A stretch of 64,000 nucleotides of DNA. Source: Bretschneidera sinensis. Lineage: Eukaryota > Streptophyta > Magnoliopsida > Brassicales > Akaniaceae. Position numbers and translations under genes: made by a program. The DNA is taken from contig CM043705.1 of NCBI GenBank assembly GCA_023935145.1, positions 57,940,084 through 58,004,083 of the forward strand, read 5' to 3'. The stretch's first letter is position 1. The number at the start of each line of letters is the position of its first letter. This document shows positions 1-11,600 of the stretch, piece by piece. A model generated the notes under the pieces. The model was not told the DNA's origin. It ran no database searches and was given only the letters and a program-made list of their open reading frames with translations.

Positions 1-1010
1 CATCGAATTCCTTATCAGACATAACAATAATGGCATAGTTCTTTACTTCTTTTCTCTTTTTTACAAGTCCATGATATTTTTGCCATGTTGAGTTCCATTA
101 AGCTTTCTAGTTGACTCTTGTAACGAATGTTTAGCCAATGACTCCCAAACCATATGGTTTTAGGGAATTAGGTGTAAAGACACACTTAAGGACTTACTAA
201 CTCGAGTCAAGAAGGCAACAGAACTAGTAGGTCTTAATGCTGCTAAGTGAAATTCCCACCTTTTGACGTGAACACTCACTACTTATTGAGGCAAGAGGTC
301 CAGTTACTCAGTGAAAATTTTTATGATCATTAAATGCTTTATTCCCACCTTTTGACATGAACACTCACTGCTTACTGAGGCAAGAGGTCTAGTTACTCAG
401 TGGAAAATTTCTAATGATCATTAGGAGCATTTTTTTTTTCTTTTTGCATGATTGACATTTTTCTTTATTTTTCTTTACCAAAGTGTTCTTCTAATAAGTA
501 ATCCGATTACAGTTAGGTCATGGAAACATATACATAAAAATTAAATGTCATACCCCACACAATTGCGTGCTAATGTGCTAGTATCAAATCTAGATCAAAC
601 TCGTGAATTCTTAAGTGCCTTGAGGCAAGTAATTAAACTTTTAAAAATTTTATTACTAGGCTATGTGTTCTAGATTTTAAGCTTACTAATGAAGTTTTAT
701 CATATTTGTTTTAAATCAACCAAAATTTTCAACACAAAATGGACATGTACTTATCTTTTAAAAAAAAAAATTGGGACATAGTGTGTGTATGTGTTTCTCC
801 TTACCCCCAAAGTTAATATACACATTGTCCCCAATGTGTGCGTGACATTGAAATATTTGACCTAGGGAATGGAGAACTATACTGCTGGCATGGCTTGTAG
901 CATGCCCCCAAACTTGAACTAGATGCACGCACTATGTTCCTGAAAAAGAAAAATAAATGTTTTTGCCGAAAAACAAGAAATATGATTGAACAGTAAAATA
1001 AACATAAATA
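1..1010. other. Non-coding DNA at left edge, probably Gypsy 3' region
   Basis: No coding frame of any length. The stretch is AT-rich and holds a tandem repeat described separately. Because it lies beside a decayed antisense ORF and an LTR of Tat-like appearance, I infer it is non-coding interior of the same Gypsy element, but no motif inside it proves this. Confidence 0.4.
252..426. repeat. Two-copy tandem repeat of about 89 bp
   Basis: The segment beginning ATTCCCACCTTTTGAC at 252 recurs at 341. Both copies share the CACTCACT and GAGGCAAGAGGTC blocks and end in GATCATTA. Differences are mostly transitions. It is a local duplication inside non-coding, probably retrotransposon-derived DNA. 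Confidence 0.8.
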
Positions 1011-2271
1011 CTAATAAGAAAATAAAATACTATAATGAAAAGGATATGATGTGGGGTGCCTCCCATGAGCGCTAAGTTTTTCATCTTTAGCCAGACTGGG
1101 TATCCTCTCACTGCTGGTCATCGGGTGGTACAGTCGAAGAAGTACCGGGTGCAGGAGGTAGGCGATCGAGGATGGCCTCCTGTCTTGCAAACTGCACCTC
1201 CAAACCATCTAACCGCTGATGGATCAATCAGGTCACCTCCTTGTCCTCCCGATGGATGTCGGAGAGCTCACAGCGGAAGGAGGACAGCTCCTCTAGAAGG
1301 TGCTGGTACTCTATAGACCCTATATCTGGCTGGTCCTCCTCCCAAATAGGGCTCTCTGTGTGATGCTCTGTGTCTATCGGATCATCCGTCATAGGCTCAT
1401 CATTAGGAACATGTACCCGGAGTCCTCAGGGCATATGGGACTAGCTAAGGCTCCACTAGGCTCTCCTGAAGAATGGGTGGTCACTGACTGGTCCGTCGAT
1501 AGAGAAGCCCTTGATCCCCTTCTTCTTGAAGATATGGCTGAGTAGGAAGGGAAAAGGGAGCCCCCATGCATTAGCCGTGGAGGTTTGACAGCTGTGTACA
1601 TGGTCCCAAAACTTGTGCATCTGGCTCCAGATTACGAATGGTATGGAGTACCAGTGACCCCAATGAAAGGTGTATAGGGCCTGTATGAACTGATCCCTCT
1701 TTTAAGTCTTGTGCCCCAAGGGGCACACATTACGCTGGAGGATGGAGTCTATGAGCCACAGGCGGGGAGGCAACTTCTATTGGCTCCCTATGTTGTTGTG
1801 CTGATCCATGTACTAGCCTGCACACATATCCTCAATGATGTGGGGCAGGAGAAACGGGTCTGGCTGCTCCTCCATCTAGCTGTCATCTGGAAAGGACTCA
1901 TCACAGCAGTGGAGGGCAGTGGCGATGTCTGTAGTGGTTAGCTCAATGAATCTTCCCTAGACTGAGGAGGATAGGATCTCTGGTCGGGTGCAATCATAGG
2001 TCAGGTTCTCGTAGAAGTTGACCACAAATCTAGTATACGTCGTTGAGCAGACTGGCTTGAACAGCCGCTTGAGACCCCGAGCCTTGAACTCTTGGACTGC
2101 CCATCTCATGGTGTCCAAGCTCTTGAAATCCCCATCGATGTTGAACATAGTCTCGAACAGGATTTCGCGTTGCTCGAAACTAGGCCAAATGCAATGGGAG
2201 TGGCTGCTGGAGCTCGGGAACTGGAGGCCACTTGCTTTGGCTTGAAAGTGCAGCTTCTGGTGTGAGTGCAC
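1011..2271 (-). pseudogene. Decayed antisense ORF of a Tat-like Gypsy element (plant transposon-protein-like)
   Basis: On the minus strand a protein-like trace runs from about 2271 to 1011 with stops and frame changes. Its N-terminal part contains RWAVQEFKARGL followed by an aromatic-rich FVVNFYENL block, the style of the 'putative plant transposon protein' domain found in many plant genomes. The C-terminal part (about 1300-1100) reads as a charged helical stretch (LSDIHREDKEVT, RLDGLEVQFARQEAILDRL) followed by a Pro-rich tail, suggesting a coiled coil. Tat-lineage elements such as Grande are known to carry an extra ORF, sometimes antisense, between pol and the 3' LTR; position and orientation here fit that layout. 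Function of such ORFs is unknown. The family call is inference. Confidence 0.5.
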
Positions 2272-2348
2272 TCAATCACAATTGATGGTGCGCTCGATCG
2301 CACAAATTAAGGTGCGTTCGATCACAAAGACCTAGCGCTCGATCGCAC
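2266..2348. repeat. Four short repeats of a GCGCTCGATCGCAC-type motif
   Basis: Near-copies lie at about 2266-2280, 2288-2303, 2312-2325 and 2335-2348, each a version of GTGCGCTCGATCGCAC with a partly palindromic CGATCG core. Spacing is 22-24 bp. They lie between the antisense ORF and the LTR. Role unknown; they could be a subterminal repeat of the element. Confidence 0.7.
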
Positions 2349-2372
2349 TTGTTCAGGCAATTTGTCGAATAG

Positions 2373-2740
2373 TGATAAGTGCTTAAATATTCAAATTTAA
2401 GCCCTTTAATTTACATTTGTTAAGCCCTTAGTATGCGTATTTTATGCTATTTTACTTCATTTTCTGTGTTTTATGGGTTTTATAGGTTCTTGGAGAAAAT
2501 GAAGCATTTTGGAGCTCAAAGAGCAAATCTGGAAAACCTGTCAGTTGCTTATCAATCCAAACTCATATTTTCTTTATCTTATTTTATATTTTGAAAGTAA
2601 TTCTAAATTGAAATTTACCAATCCCTGTGGAAATGATCTCGCACTTGCACACTATGCTACCAAAGACCTTGTGCACTTGCAAGTAAAACTATGACGGTTA
2701 TTTGCATATTTATTTAGGTAGATAATCACTCCAACATAGT
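2373..2740 (+). mobile_element. Probable 3' LTR of a Tat/Athila-like Ty3/gypsy element, right end lost
   Basis: The sequence starts TGATAAGTGC and contains a GAAAATGAAGCATTTTGGAG block. Near its end it carries CCAATCCCTGTGGAAATGA, then a 'GATCTCGCACTTGCACAC' segment and CTTGTGCACTTGCAAGT. These phrases recall the distal LTR ends of plant Tat/Athila Gypsy elements. The right boundary is unclear because a truncated Copia gag frame begins at about 2753. No second LTR is present to set the ends. Confidence 0.45.
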
Positions 2741-2752
2741 ATAACATTCCCG

Positions 2753-5700
2753 GATGAACAATTGGTTGTTATATTGTTGAATTCTCTTCCCAATTGTTTT
2801 GAAAGCTTGATTAATGTTATTGAATATGGAAGAGATACACTAACCAAAGAAATTGTGAATAATGCTATAAGGGCTCATGATTTCAAAGCCAAGATGAGGG
2901 AAGGATCAAGTGGAGAAGATTAGTTCGTTAGAGGAAGGTCTACAACTCGGTATGGTAGCAACATCTATGGCAACTACCGGGACAAACCAAAGGGTAGAGG
3001 TCAAAGCCATGGAAAATCGCATTCTAAACCGAAGTTTGGAGGAAAACGATGCTACTACTGCAATAAGGAGGGTCATTTCAAGAGAGATTGCAAGAAGATG
3101 ATAAGTGATGAGAAAGGAAGAGGCCATACCAACAATGGAGAGGCTTCGATTGCTAAGGGAGAACAGCAAGATGATGATGCTCTTGTTGTGTGCTCAAATG
3201 TGAGCGAGAGGCAAAGCAGTGAGAAATAGATCTTGGATTCCGAGTGCACTTATCACATATGTCCTCACCGTGATTGGTTCAAGAATTTCAAGGAAACCAA
3301 TGATGGAAATGTTTTCTTAGGGAACGATACTTCTTGCTAAGTGAGGGGCATAGGAGACATCCAGTTGAGGATGTTTGATGGAGTTACAAGGCTGCTGCGG
3401 AACGTGAGATATCTTCCAGATTTGAGAAGAAATTTGATCTCATTAGGGCAGCTAGATTCCATGGGGTATATATACAAAGCAGAGGGAGGAAAGATCAAGG
3501 TAACCAAGGGAGCCTTGGTGGTGATCAAAGAAACGATAAAGGATGGTCTCTATGAGCTGATTGGAGAGACGAACATCAAGGATCAAGCAGCAAGCTACAT
3601 GGCTAAGATTGATAAGGCAGTTCTTTGGCACAATTGCTTGGGACATCTGAGCGAAAAAAGGTTGCAAGTTCTCAACAAAGATGGTTTACTTGATGGTGAT
3701 AAGGTAGAAAAACTTGATTTCTGCAAGAGTTGTGTTCTTGGGAAGCAACATCGGGTTAGCTTCAACACCGGAGTGGACAAATCAAAGGGTATTCTTAACT
3801 ACATTCATGCCAATCTTTGGGGGCCAGCAAGAACACCAACACAAGGAGGTAATCTTTACTTTCTTTCTTTAATTGATGACTATTCTAGAAAGGTTTGGGT
3901 TTATTTGTTTAAAAATAAATCAGATGCTTTGAATAAGTTCATGGTGTGGAAAAAGTTGCTGGAAACTCAAACGGGTAAGGTAGTGAAGGTTTTAAGAACC
4001 GATAATGGCTTAGAATTTTGCAATTATGATTTTTACAAATTTTGTGAGTTAAATGGGATTCTAAGACATAGAACGGTTATGAAAACCCCTCAGCAAAATG
4101 AATTTGCTGAGAGGATGAATAGGACCCTGTTGGAAAAGATTAGGTGCATGATTATTGGGTTCGGTTTACCCAAATGTTTTTTGGGGGAAGCTGTGTCTAC
4201 TACTGCATATTTGGTTACTAGATCACCCTCTAGAGCTTTGGACCTTAAGACTCCTGAGGAGATGTGGAGTGGAAAACCTCCTGAGTTAAGCAACCTTAGG
4301 ACTTTTGGGTGTGCTGCGTTTGCACATTAAAAGGATGATAAACTTAGCCCAAGGTCTAGAAAGTGTGTGTTTCTAGGATATGGTGAAGGGATTAAAGGGT
4401 ATAGGTTGTGATCCTTAGAGCCAAAAGGAACTAAACTCATAATACGTAAGGATGTCATTTTTAATGAGCTATTATTTCCCTATTTAGAGAAAACTAACCC
4501 TGCAGGGGAAAGTGAGCAAACCAGCCCGGCTTATGTGGAGCATAGCATCAAAGAAAATTCAGTTCATGTAGAGCAAGGAAGGTAAGAGGGTTCGGATCAG
4601 GTAGAGCCCATTGATGAAGGTCAAGCTCAAGACACTCAAGAGGAGGCTGAACTAAAAGGAGATGATGCAGCAAATCGGAATGATTATCAGCTCATAAGAG
4701 ATCGAAAAAAGAGGCAGATCAGACCACCTTTGAGATATGGTTTTGCGGATGCTAATGTAGCAGCTCCTTATTTAGAAGGAGGGATAAATGAACCAGAAAC
4801 TTACATTAATGCTATGGAATGTAAGGATTCGTCAAGATGGAAGCTAGCTATGGAGGAGGAAATGCATTCTTTGAGGAAGAACAACTCTTGGGAATTGGTC
4901 CCTAAACCAAAAAAATAGAGAGTTGTGGATTGTAAGTGGATTTACAAGATCAAAGAAGGAAACACTCCAGGGGATAAAGTCTGGTATAAGGTTAGGATAG
5001 TGGCGAAGGGGTTCACACAAAGAGAAGGCATAGATTTCACATAAATTTTCTCACCGGTTGTGAAATACAAGATGATAAGGATAGTGTTAGCTATGGTAGT
5101 CCAATTTAATTAGGAGATTGAGTAAATGGATGTGAAGACAGCGTTCTTACATGGAGATCTTGATGAGACCATCTACATGAGACAACCCGAAGGCTATGAG
5201 GAAGGAAGGCCGGGGGATTTAGTGCAAAAATTAAAGAAATATCTCTATGGCCTGAAGCAATCACCTCGGCAATGGAATAAGAGGTTCGATTCCTTTGTAA
5301 CTAGCTTTGGTTTCATGAGGAGCTACTATGATTCGTGCATGTACTACAAAGGTCACAAGGTGGAGGAAATGGTGATTATCCTCATCTATGTTGATGATAT
5401 GCTATTGGTTGGTAGCAGCAAGGAGAGAATAGAAAGGTTGAAGTCTCAATTCAGTTCAGAGTTTGAGATGAAGGATCTTGGTCATGCTCAAAAGATCCTT
5501 AGGATGAGTATAATCCGGGAAAGGGAGAGAAACAGGTTGAAGGTTTCTCAGACTTCTTACATAGAAAAGATGATATCTAAATTCTCTATGGAAGAGAGTA
5601 AACCAGTAAAGATTCCCTTTGCTGGTCATTTCAAGTTCTTCAGTGATCAATGTCCTAGATCGGATGAGGAGAAGAAGGAAATGGAAAAGGTCCCTTACTC

Positions 5701-6358
5701 TAGTGTAGTTGGATCAGTCATGTTCATGATGGTAAGCACTAGACCCGACATTTCTCATGTCATTAATGTTCTCAGCAGGTTTATGAGTAATCTCAGAAAT
5801 GAGCATTGGCTTGGGATAAAGTGGTTGCTGAGGTATTTAAAGGCAAGCTCAGATGTGGGGCTTGTTTACGAGAAGAGGGGTAAGTCCATCTGGTTAGAAA
5901 GTTATGCTGATTCGGACTATGGAGCAGACCAGTATAAGAGAAGATCGATTACCTCATACTTCTTCAACTTAAACAGATGTTGGTTAAGTTGGAAGGCTCG
6001 GTTGTAGCCGGTGGTAGCACTCCCAACAACCGAAGCAGAGTACATAGCAGCAACAGAAGCTATTAAGGAGGCTATGTGGTGTAAAAGGTTGTTGGAAGAG
6101 TTGAAGGTCCTAAAAGAGCATGTGGTGGTGTATTCGTATAGCCAAAGTGCGTTACATTTGTGTAAGAATCCGGTGTTCCATGAGAGGACTAAGCATATGG
6201 ATGTTCGGTATCATTTCATTCGGGAAAATGTTACGGAATGAAGCATTCATGTGGACAAAGTGGCAACGGAAGAAAATCCTGTAGATTTAGGCACTAAAGT
6301 TCTAACTCTAAGCAAGTTCAATCATTGCCTTGGACTTCTTAGAATTGGAATCAGATGA
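2753..6358 (+). pseudogene. Copia-1 gag-pol remnant, one frame with about a dozen stops
   Basis: All segments lie in one frame: gag from 2753 (DEQLVVILLNSLPNCF), a zinc knuckle CYYCNKEGHFKRDC (CX2CX4HX4C, near 3050), a protease site at about 3230 reading LDSECTYH where DSG is expected, integrase 3341-4330, RT and RNase H to 6358. RT keeps YVDD (about 5390). Integrase keeps its HHCC zinc residues and TDNG, but the first catalytic Asp block reads HANLWGP instead of HSDLWGP. About twelve in-frame stops interrupt it (for example near 3227, 3338, 4328, 4916, 5042, 6005, 6239), but I found no frameshift. It cannot make a full polyprotein. Confidence 0.85.
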
Positions 6359-6439
6359 GGTGGTGACTTATGTTAAGTTTGGATCCTGAGTTCTCTGTAC
6401 AATGGGTTTGGGTTTAATTGCTTAGACAAAGGTAGAGTT

Positions 6440-7249
6440 TGTTGGGAATTTTGTCTAAGAATTAAAAGGGTGAAGCTTTTCAACTTCAGCCCTCTGAGCC
6501 GCGGCACAGGCTTTGTGCACCGCGACCACCAGCAAGTGAGGAGTTCCTCCTCCAGGTGCGCACCACGGCCTAGGCCTTGTGCACCACGGCCTCCAACAGG
6601 TGGAGGCTTTTTCTCCTGTTGTGCGCAGCGGCCTGCCCTGTTCTGCGTTGCGGCGCGAAGCACACCTGATGCCTCTGTTCTGTTTTTTCCAACTGGTGCG
6701 TTGGGTCTTGATTAAAATGCACAGGATCACTTAGACCTCTTTGAGGGCCATGATTGTTTGGTTCTCAATATCAAAGGGTTGAGATTGACTTCAAGTTGGT
6801 TAAAGAAGTTGTTGCTCTATATAAAGGGTCATTTGTGAGCAATAACAAAGGTGGAAGTGCAAAGACACAAGAGAAACAAGGAAGAAACACAAGAAGAAGT
6901 CTCATTCCAAGAGTGGATGGTGTTTAGAGAGATAGGCTCTCAATTCTTCAGAGGTGTTTCTAATGAGAGAGAGTATTCAAGATTGGGATTCAAGGGCTTT
7001 CCAGGGAAACACTTAGTTCTTATCTCTTTCTTTTCTCTTCTTTCATTCATCAAGAACGCATGGTTCTTGAGAAAATGTTGTTGTAATTGTAAGAACTCCA
7101 TTGATTTAGTGCAGAGAGCTCGGAGGAGCTCACAGGGATGTAGGCAATTTGTCGAACCTCGATAACAATTGCTTGTGTTTTCTCTTTTGTGGTTTGATTT
7201 TTGTCTTGGTCCAAATCATTCTAGACTTGGGTTTTTGAAGGTAACAACA
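6440..7249 (+). repeat. 3' LTR of Copia-1
   Basis: It begins TGTTGGGAATTTT after the purine-rich stretch ACAAAGGTAGAGTT and ends in CAACA, giving TG…CA termini and about 810 bp. The ends are inferred from the tract upstream and from resumption of host coding sequence downstream, since no partner LTR exists. The interior has GC-rich repeats (CACCGCGACCACCAGC, CACCACGGCCTCCAAC) at 6500-6620. ORFs inside it are incidental. Confidence 0.65.
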
Positions 7250-8210
7250 TGAGATTCTTATGTGATTTTCAACAAAATCGATACTCTTGGATTACATCAA
7301 TAATAAAGTTATCAATGAGTACCCTGAAATCCTTAAGGTGGATAAAAGGAATTACCTGAGCATTGGAAATGCGGTTTTGCTTCCCCTCTGGTTAACTGGA
7401 AAAGACGGTGACGGAGCTCATACTGAAGTGGAGGTCATGGTTTGTGGTGGTGCACCCCCTGGAGCATTTATTTCGACCGATAAAAAGATCCTGAAAATCT
7501 TTATGGAAGCTTCGAAAACCTGCAAGAGATTGAAAGTGATCGACCCGAATGTAAAATGGGTTATGGGGGAAATGCCTATGCCATGTGTCATGCCTGATAT
7601 GGTGTTGTTACCCACCGGTGATGTTCTTATCATCAATGGTGCAAAAGACCTCGTTTACAGGCCATTGTTGTACAAGTCCAAAGAGGATCCGACCCAGAGA
7701 TTCAAGGTTCTCAACCCAACTACAATCCCAAGGATGTACCATTCTACTGCGATGCTTTTGCCAGATGGTAGAGTATTAGTGGGCGGAAGCAACACGCACC
7801 AAAGGTATATGTTAGATCACGTCAAGTACCCGACAGATTTGAGCTTAGAGACTTTCTCTCCACCTTACTTGGATCCAAATTTCAATAAACAACGACCTTC
7901 GATTTTGAATGTGGAGAGGAGAAATACGGTGACTTATGGGAAGAGGTTTAATATGGTTTTCCAGGTGAAAAATTACGTTCCTGGTACGGTCTCTGTTGTG
8001 CTGATGATCCCTCCGTTTGTGACGCACTCGTTTTCACATAACCAAAGGATGATTGTTTTAAATGTTGTCAACGTGAAGGGTAAAGGAAAATACGAGGTTG
8101 TGGTTGATGGGCCCCCTAGTGCCCGGGTGGCACCACCTGGGTATTATATGATGTTCGCTGTCCGCGCTGGAACTCCTAGTAGTTATGTCTGGGTGAAGCT
8201 GCACTGTTAA
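7250..8210 (+). pseudogene. C-terminal half of a glyoxal-oxidase-like (galactose oxidase family) gene
   Basis: An open frame of about 307 codons (first clean codon near 7266) matches the C-terminal half of plant aldehyde oxidase GLOX / glyoxal oxidase proteins, secreted copper-radical enzymes that oxidise aldehydes or alcohols with release of H2O2. Visible features are Kelch-type strands (VEVMVCGGAPPG, DMVLLPTGDVLIINGA, LLPDGRVLVGGSN), the Tyr-His copper-ligand pair in RMYHSTAM (about residues 151-152 of the frame), the C-terminal immunoglobulin-like domain and its copper His in FVTHSFSHNQR (about residue 247). Family members are about 550-600 residues. The N-terminal half, including the Cys-Tyr cofactor region and signal peptide, is absent: the frame starts beside the Copia-1 3' LTR, with a TGA at 7263. 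This is most simply a gene broken by a retrotransposon in an exon. It faces the NPF gene tail to tail, 465 bp apart. Confidence 0.8.
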
Positions 8211-8675
8211 AGGATACTTTAATCAATTATGATTCTTTAATATTTTTGTTGGATCAATAATGTAATTCCCCATTTTTGTAAATTGCTTTCAATTTTAAAA
8301 CCTTTTAGTGACCGTAGTCTACTAAATTCCACAACTCCATTGGCAACGATGTTCGATATTCTGTTTTGGGATAGTAAAAACATGAAAACAACACAATTAA
8401 ACTTGCTCTTTCAACAACATGAACATTGAACCATTAACAATTTACTACACAAGAAACCAGTGACTACAAGATTTAAGTACTGAAGATCTTTCTTTAGCAG
8501 CAGCATTGATGTAACTGCCCAAACCTGAGCTCTCCTCTGTATTGTCAAGTAACTAAGATCCAGCAATTTGCACGTCCTTACAACCCAAAGGGATTGCCTA
8601 AAATGTTCATGTTACCATTCAATTTGGTAGAAACAAATCTTTACAATACTGAAGGCGTTTCCTAAACTTGCTCTT
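8211..8675. other. Convergent intergenic spacer
   Basis: This holds the 3' flanks of the oxidase-like fragment (plus) and the NPF gene (minus). An AATAAT near 8256 could serve as a plant polyadenylation signal for the former. No gene is visible. Confidence 0.6.
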
Positions 8676-11600
8676 TTACTTATCACCTCTTGTTGATCTA
8701 TATTTATACCGCATTGCCCAGAAGAGGTAATGCAAGAAATTCAATCCGCTAAGCGCGCACATCAGCCAGTAAAATCGCTCAAGTTGATACTGATTTATGT
8801 TGCTACCAGCAAGCCAAGGTTTATGTCGAGAGTATTTATCTGTGACATTGTTAACAATTGATACAATCACTGAGCTTAAGTAGTACCCCATCGCCAACGA
8901 AGCCCAGGAAAGTGATGTAGCCAAGGATCTCATGCTTGTTGGAGCTTCTGTGAAGAAAAATTCAAGCAATCCAGCCAATGTGAAAAGATCAGCCGACCCG
9001 AGAAACAAGTACTGCAGAGCAATCCAAAAGAATGTAATAGGCAATGTTTCGTGTGAGTCAAGCAATCCTGAGTTAGTGGCCACTCTCTTTCGCTTGATCT
9101 CAACAAGAGCTGCTACTGCCATTGCTATTATAGAAAGGACTAAACCAATCCCAATTCTTTGCAAATGACTGATGCCCATTTCGGATTTCGTTACTTTCCT
9201 TGCAAATTGGATAATAAATTGGTCGTAAACAGGCGCGAGGATTATGATGAATACCACAGGAAAAACTGGAAGGGAAGCAGGGGGAACTTTCAAGGAACCG
9301 AGGTTCGTGTTCATGGTAGCAGCTTGTTGGACTGAAAATGTGGAGAGCTGAGCTAGGCAACAGTTGAGAATTATAGTGCAAGCAAATATTGGGAGGATTT
9401 TTAGCACAATCTTGACTTCTTCTACTTGCTGAACTGTACACTCTAGTGTTGTGTGAACTGGCTTGTTAACCACTGCTCTGTTAAGGAATTTCAGGCTTTC
9501 TGTTGGGGTTTCAGTGGTTTCCCTTCCTTTGGTGTTTTTTTGTTCTGCTTCCTTGTTTGTTGAGGTTGGGCTTGTTGCCAGGTTCACGATGGCATTGCTT
9601 GAACTTACTCTGCTAACGCAAGTGTTTGTAGTTGCAGCAATCAAAACCTGTTCAATTTAAACACAGAATTTGTCTATTTAATTAAAGAGAAAAATGAAGC
9701 TATTAACACGTCAAAAAACTTGAAAGGGATAATATAAGGATAAGGCATTAGAGGATCATTAAGGGTGCCTTCAGTTGTAAAAAAAATTCGATCTTCTAGA
9801 ATTTTTTTGTAAAAAAAAATATGTATCAATTCAATAATGAGAGGGGGAGATCTCAGATTTCCACCGCACTCGTGCATCTGCCTCTCATGAAAATCGACTA
9901 GTAACTTTTATGAAACTTGCTCCGTGTATGGTTGTGTACGAATGGGATGGTCATTTTCAATGTATCTCTATCACTGTACGTTTCAAATGCAAAATTTTTA
10001 TAAAAAAACATAAGAATTTTCTACAAATGAAGGCATTTTCCAGAAAAGGCAGAACCTAACAAGCTTTGTGTACCATTCTATTAACCTTACCTTGAAGATT
10101 GTTGTAAGTGGACTTCCACAAGGTATTTTGTTCTTGTAATAGGCAGAACCAGCAAGGAAGATTGGGACTGACAAGAAGATTGCAATTGTAGAGACCCCAA
10201 AACCCCATTCCCATCCCTTATTGTCTTCAAGCCACACTACTAATGTCACTGCAACAAGGGCACCACAAGAGAGACAGAAAACAAAGTAGTTGAAGAAAGT
10301 TGATCTTTGCTTTCTTCCCTTTGGGGTGCTCTCATCAAACTGCTCGGCGCCGTGAGCCGGCAATGATCCCTTTATCCCTCCAACTCCCAGCGCCACCAGA
10401 TAAAGGCCTATGAACAACATTGCTGCTTTTGAACCATCTATTTCTTGGCATGGGATGTTTGGGGTAGAAGGGCTACATGTTGGTGGCTTTAGAGAAGATG
10501 AGTAAGCTTGCACCGTGAGTACAATTAAGCCCTGTTTTCAATGAACAAAATTGATTAAGGCATGTAAAATTAACGAACATTGATGATTTTTTTTTTTTTC
10601 CTGATTTAGACCTATTAACATTTCATAATTTTCTTTTTCCATTTTTTTTTTTAAATTGAAACGATGAATCGAAACTAATACATAATTTTCACTGAAAGAG
10701 ATATAACAGCTGAAATAAATAAATTCAGGGCCACTTTTGTAGCCCATCTGAACATACAGGCAACAAATTGTGGAAGAAGTCGTTAACTAAGATCAGAGCT
10801 ATAGATGAATAAGGCACAAGAAAAAAAGGAGGGTCCCACGGCCACGTGTTGAACCCACCTCATCTCTTGCCTCTTGGACTGCACTGCAAAGGGAGTCCTC
10901 TTCTAGATCGTATTATAAGTATGGCTCTAATTTAATAGACCATATCTACTATCTATAAGCACAGTAACCACATATATAGAATAATATTATAAGAACTGTT
11001 ACCATATATGGCTCTTATGCTTTCTTACCAGAGACTCCGCAAAAGGAAAACGCTTTACGAAGTGTGCGGACCTGAGTCACCGTAACTCAAACATTGAACA
11101 TACAAACGCGTGCTGTACACGTTTCTTGTTTGCCACGTGGCAAGCAAAATAGTAACATCTGGCACACGGGTGGTATACTATTGGCTGATTTTGTGAAGCA
11201 AAAGACAAGCTAGATATACTGCTTTAACGCTGAAATTGAGAAAATGAAAGTTTTTCGCTTCTCCTTAACGCGACAGAAAATATATAAAAAAAAAAAATGG
11301 GCCCTAAAATAAATACTGTAATTGGATACGTTGCATGTGGACTGTATGTGGGACCCAGATGCCCCACATAGGCACATATAATAATTTATTTGTTTCTTTT
11401 GATTAATATAATTTCCGCAAATAATAAATCTGCAGCAATTGCCCTCAAGTACTTTTTCCTCTGCTGTCTGAATTTTACATGGAAGGAACATGATTTTATC
11501 AAAGTTTACTGAAAATCATAACATCGGGGATGTTATTTTAATGTTATTTGGAAATTATAACAAAAAATAAAATGTTAAAATTCATTTCAGTAAATTATTT

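Larger units (their letters stand above)
2753..7249 (+). mobile_element. Copia-1: 5'-truncated Tnt1-like Copia retrotransposon
   Basis: Part of gag, then protease, integrase, RT, RNase H and a 3' LTR occur in Copia order on the plus strand. The 5' LTR, primer site and first part of gag are missing; the element starts abruptly inside gag next to a Gypsy LTR. The right end (…GTAACAACA at 7249) is directly followed by glyoxal-oxidase-like coding sequence. No target duplication can be scored because the 5' end is gone. The Tnt1-like assignment rests on the integrase zinc region and the C-terminal VDKVATEENPVDLGTK phrase. Confidence 0.85.

Noticed and set aside
6373..6730. Several overlapping ORFs on both strands around 6.4-6.7 kb
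   Set aside because: They lie in the GC-rich part of the Copia-1 LTR and have no protein features.
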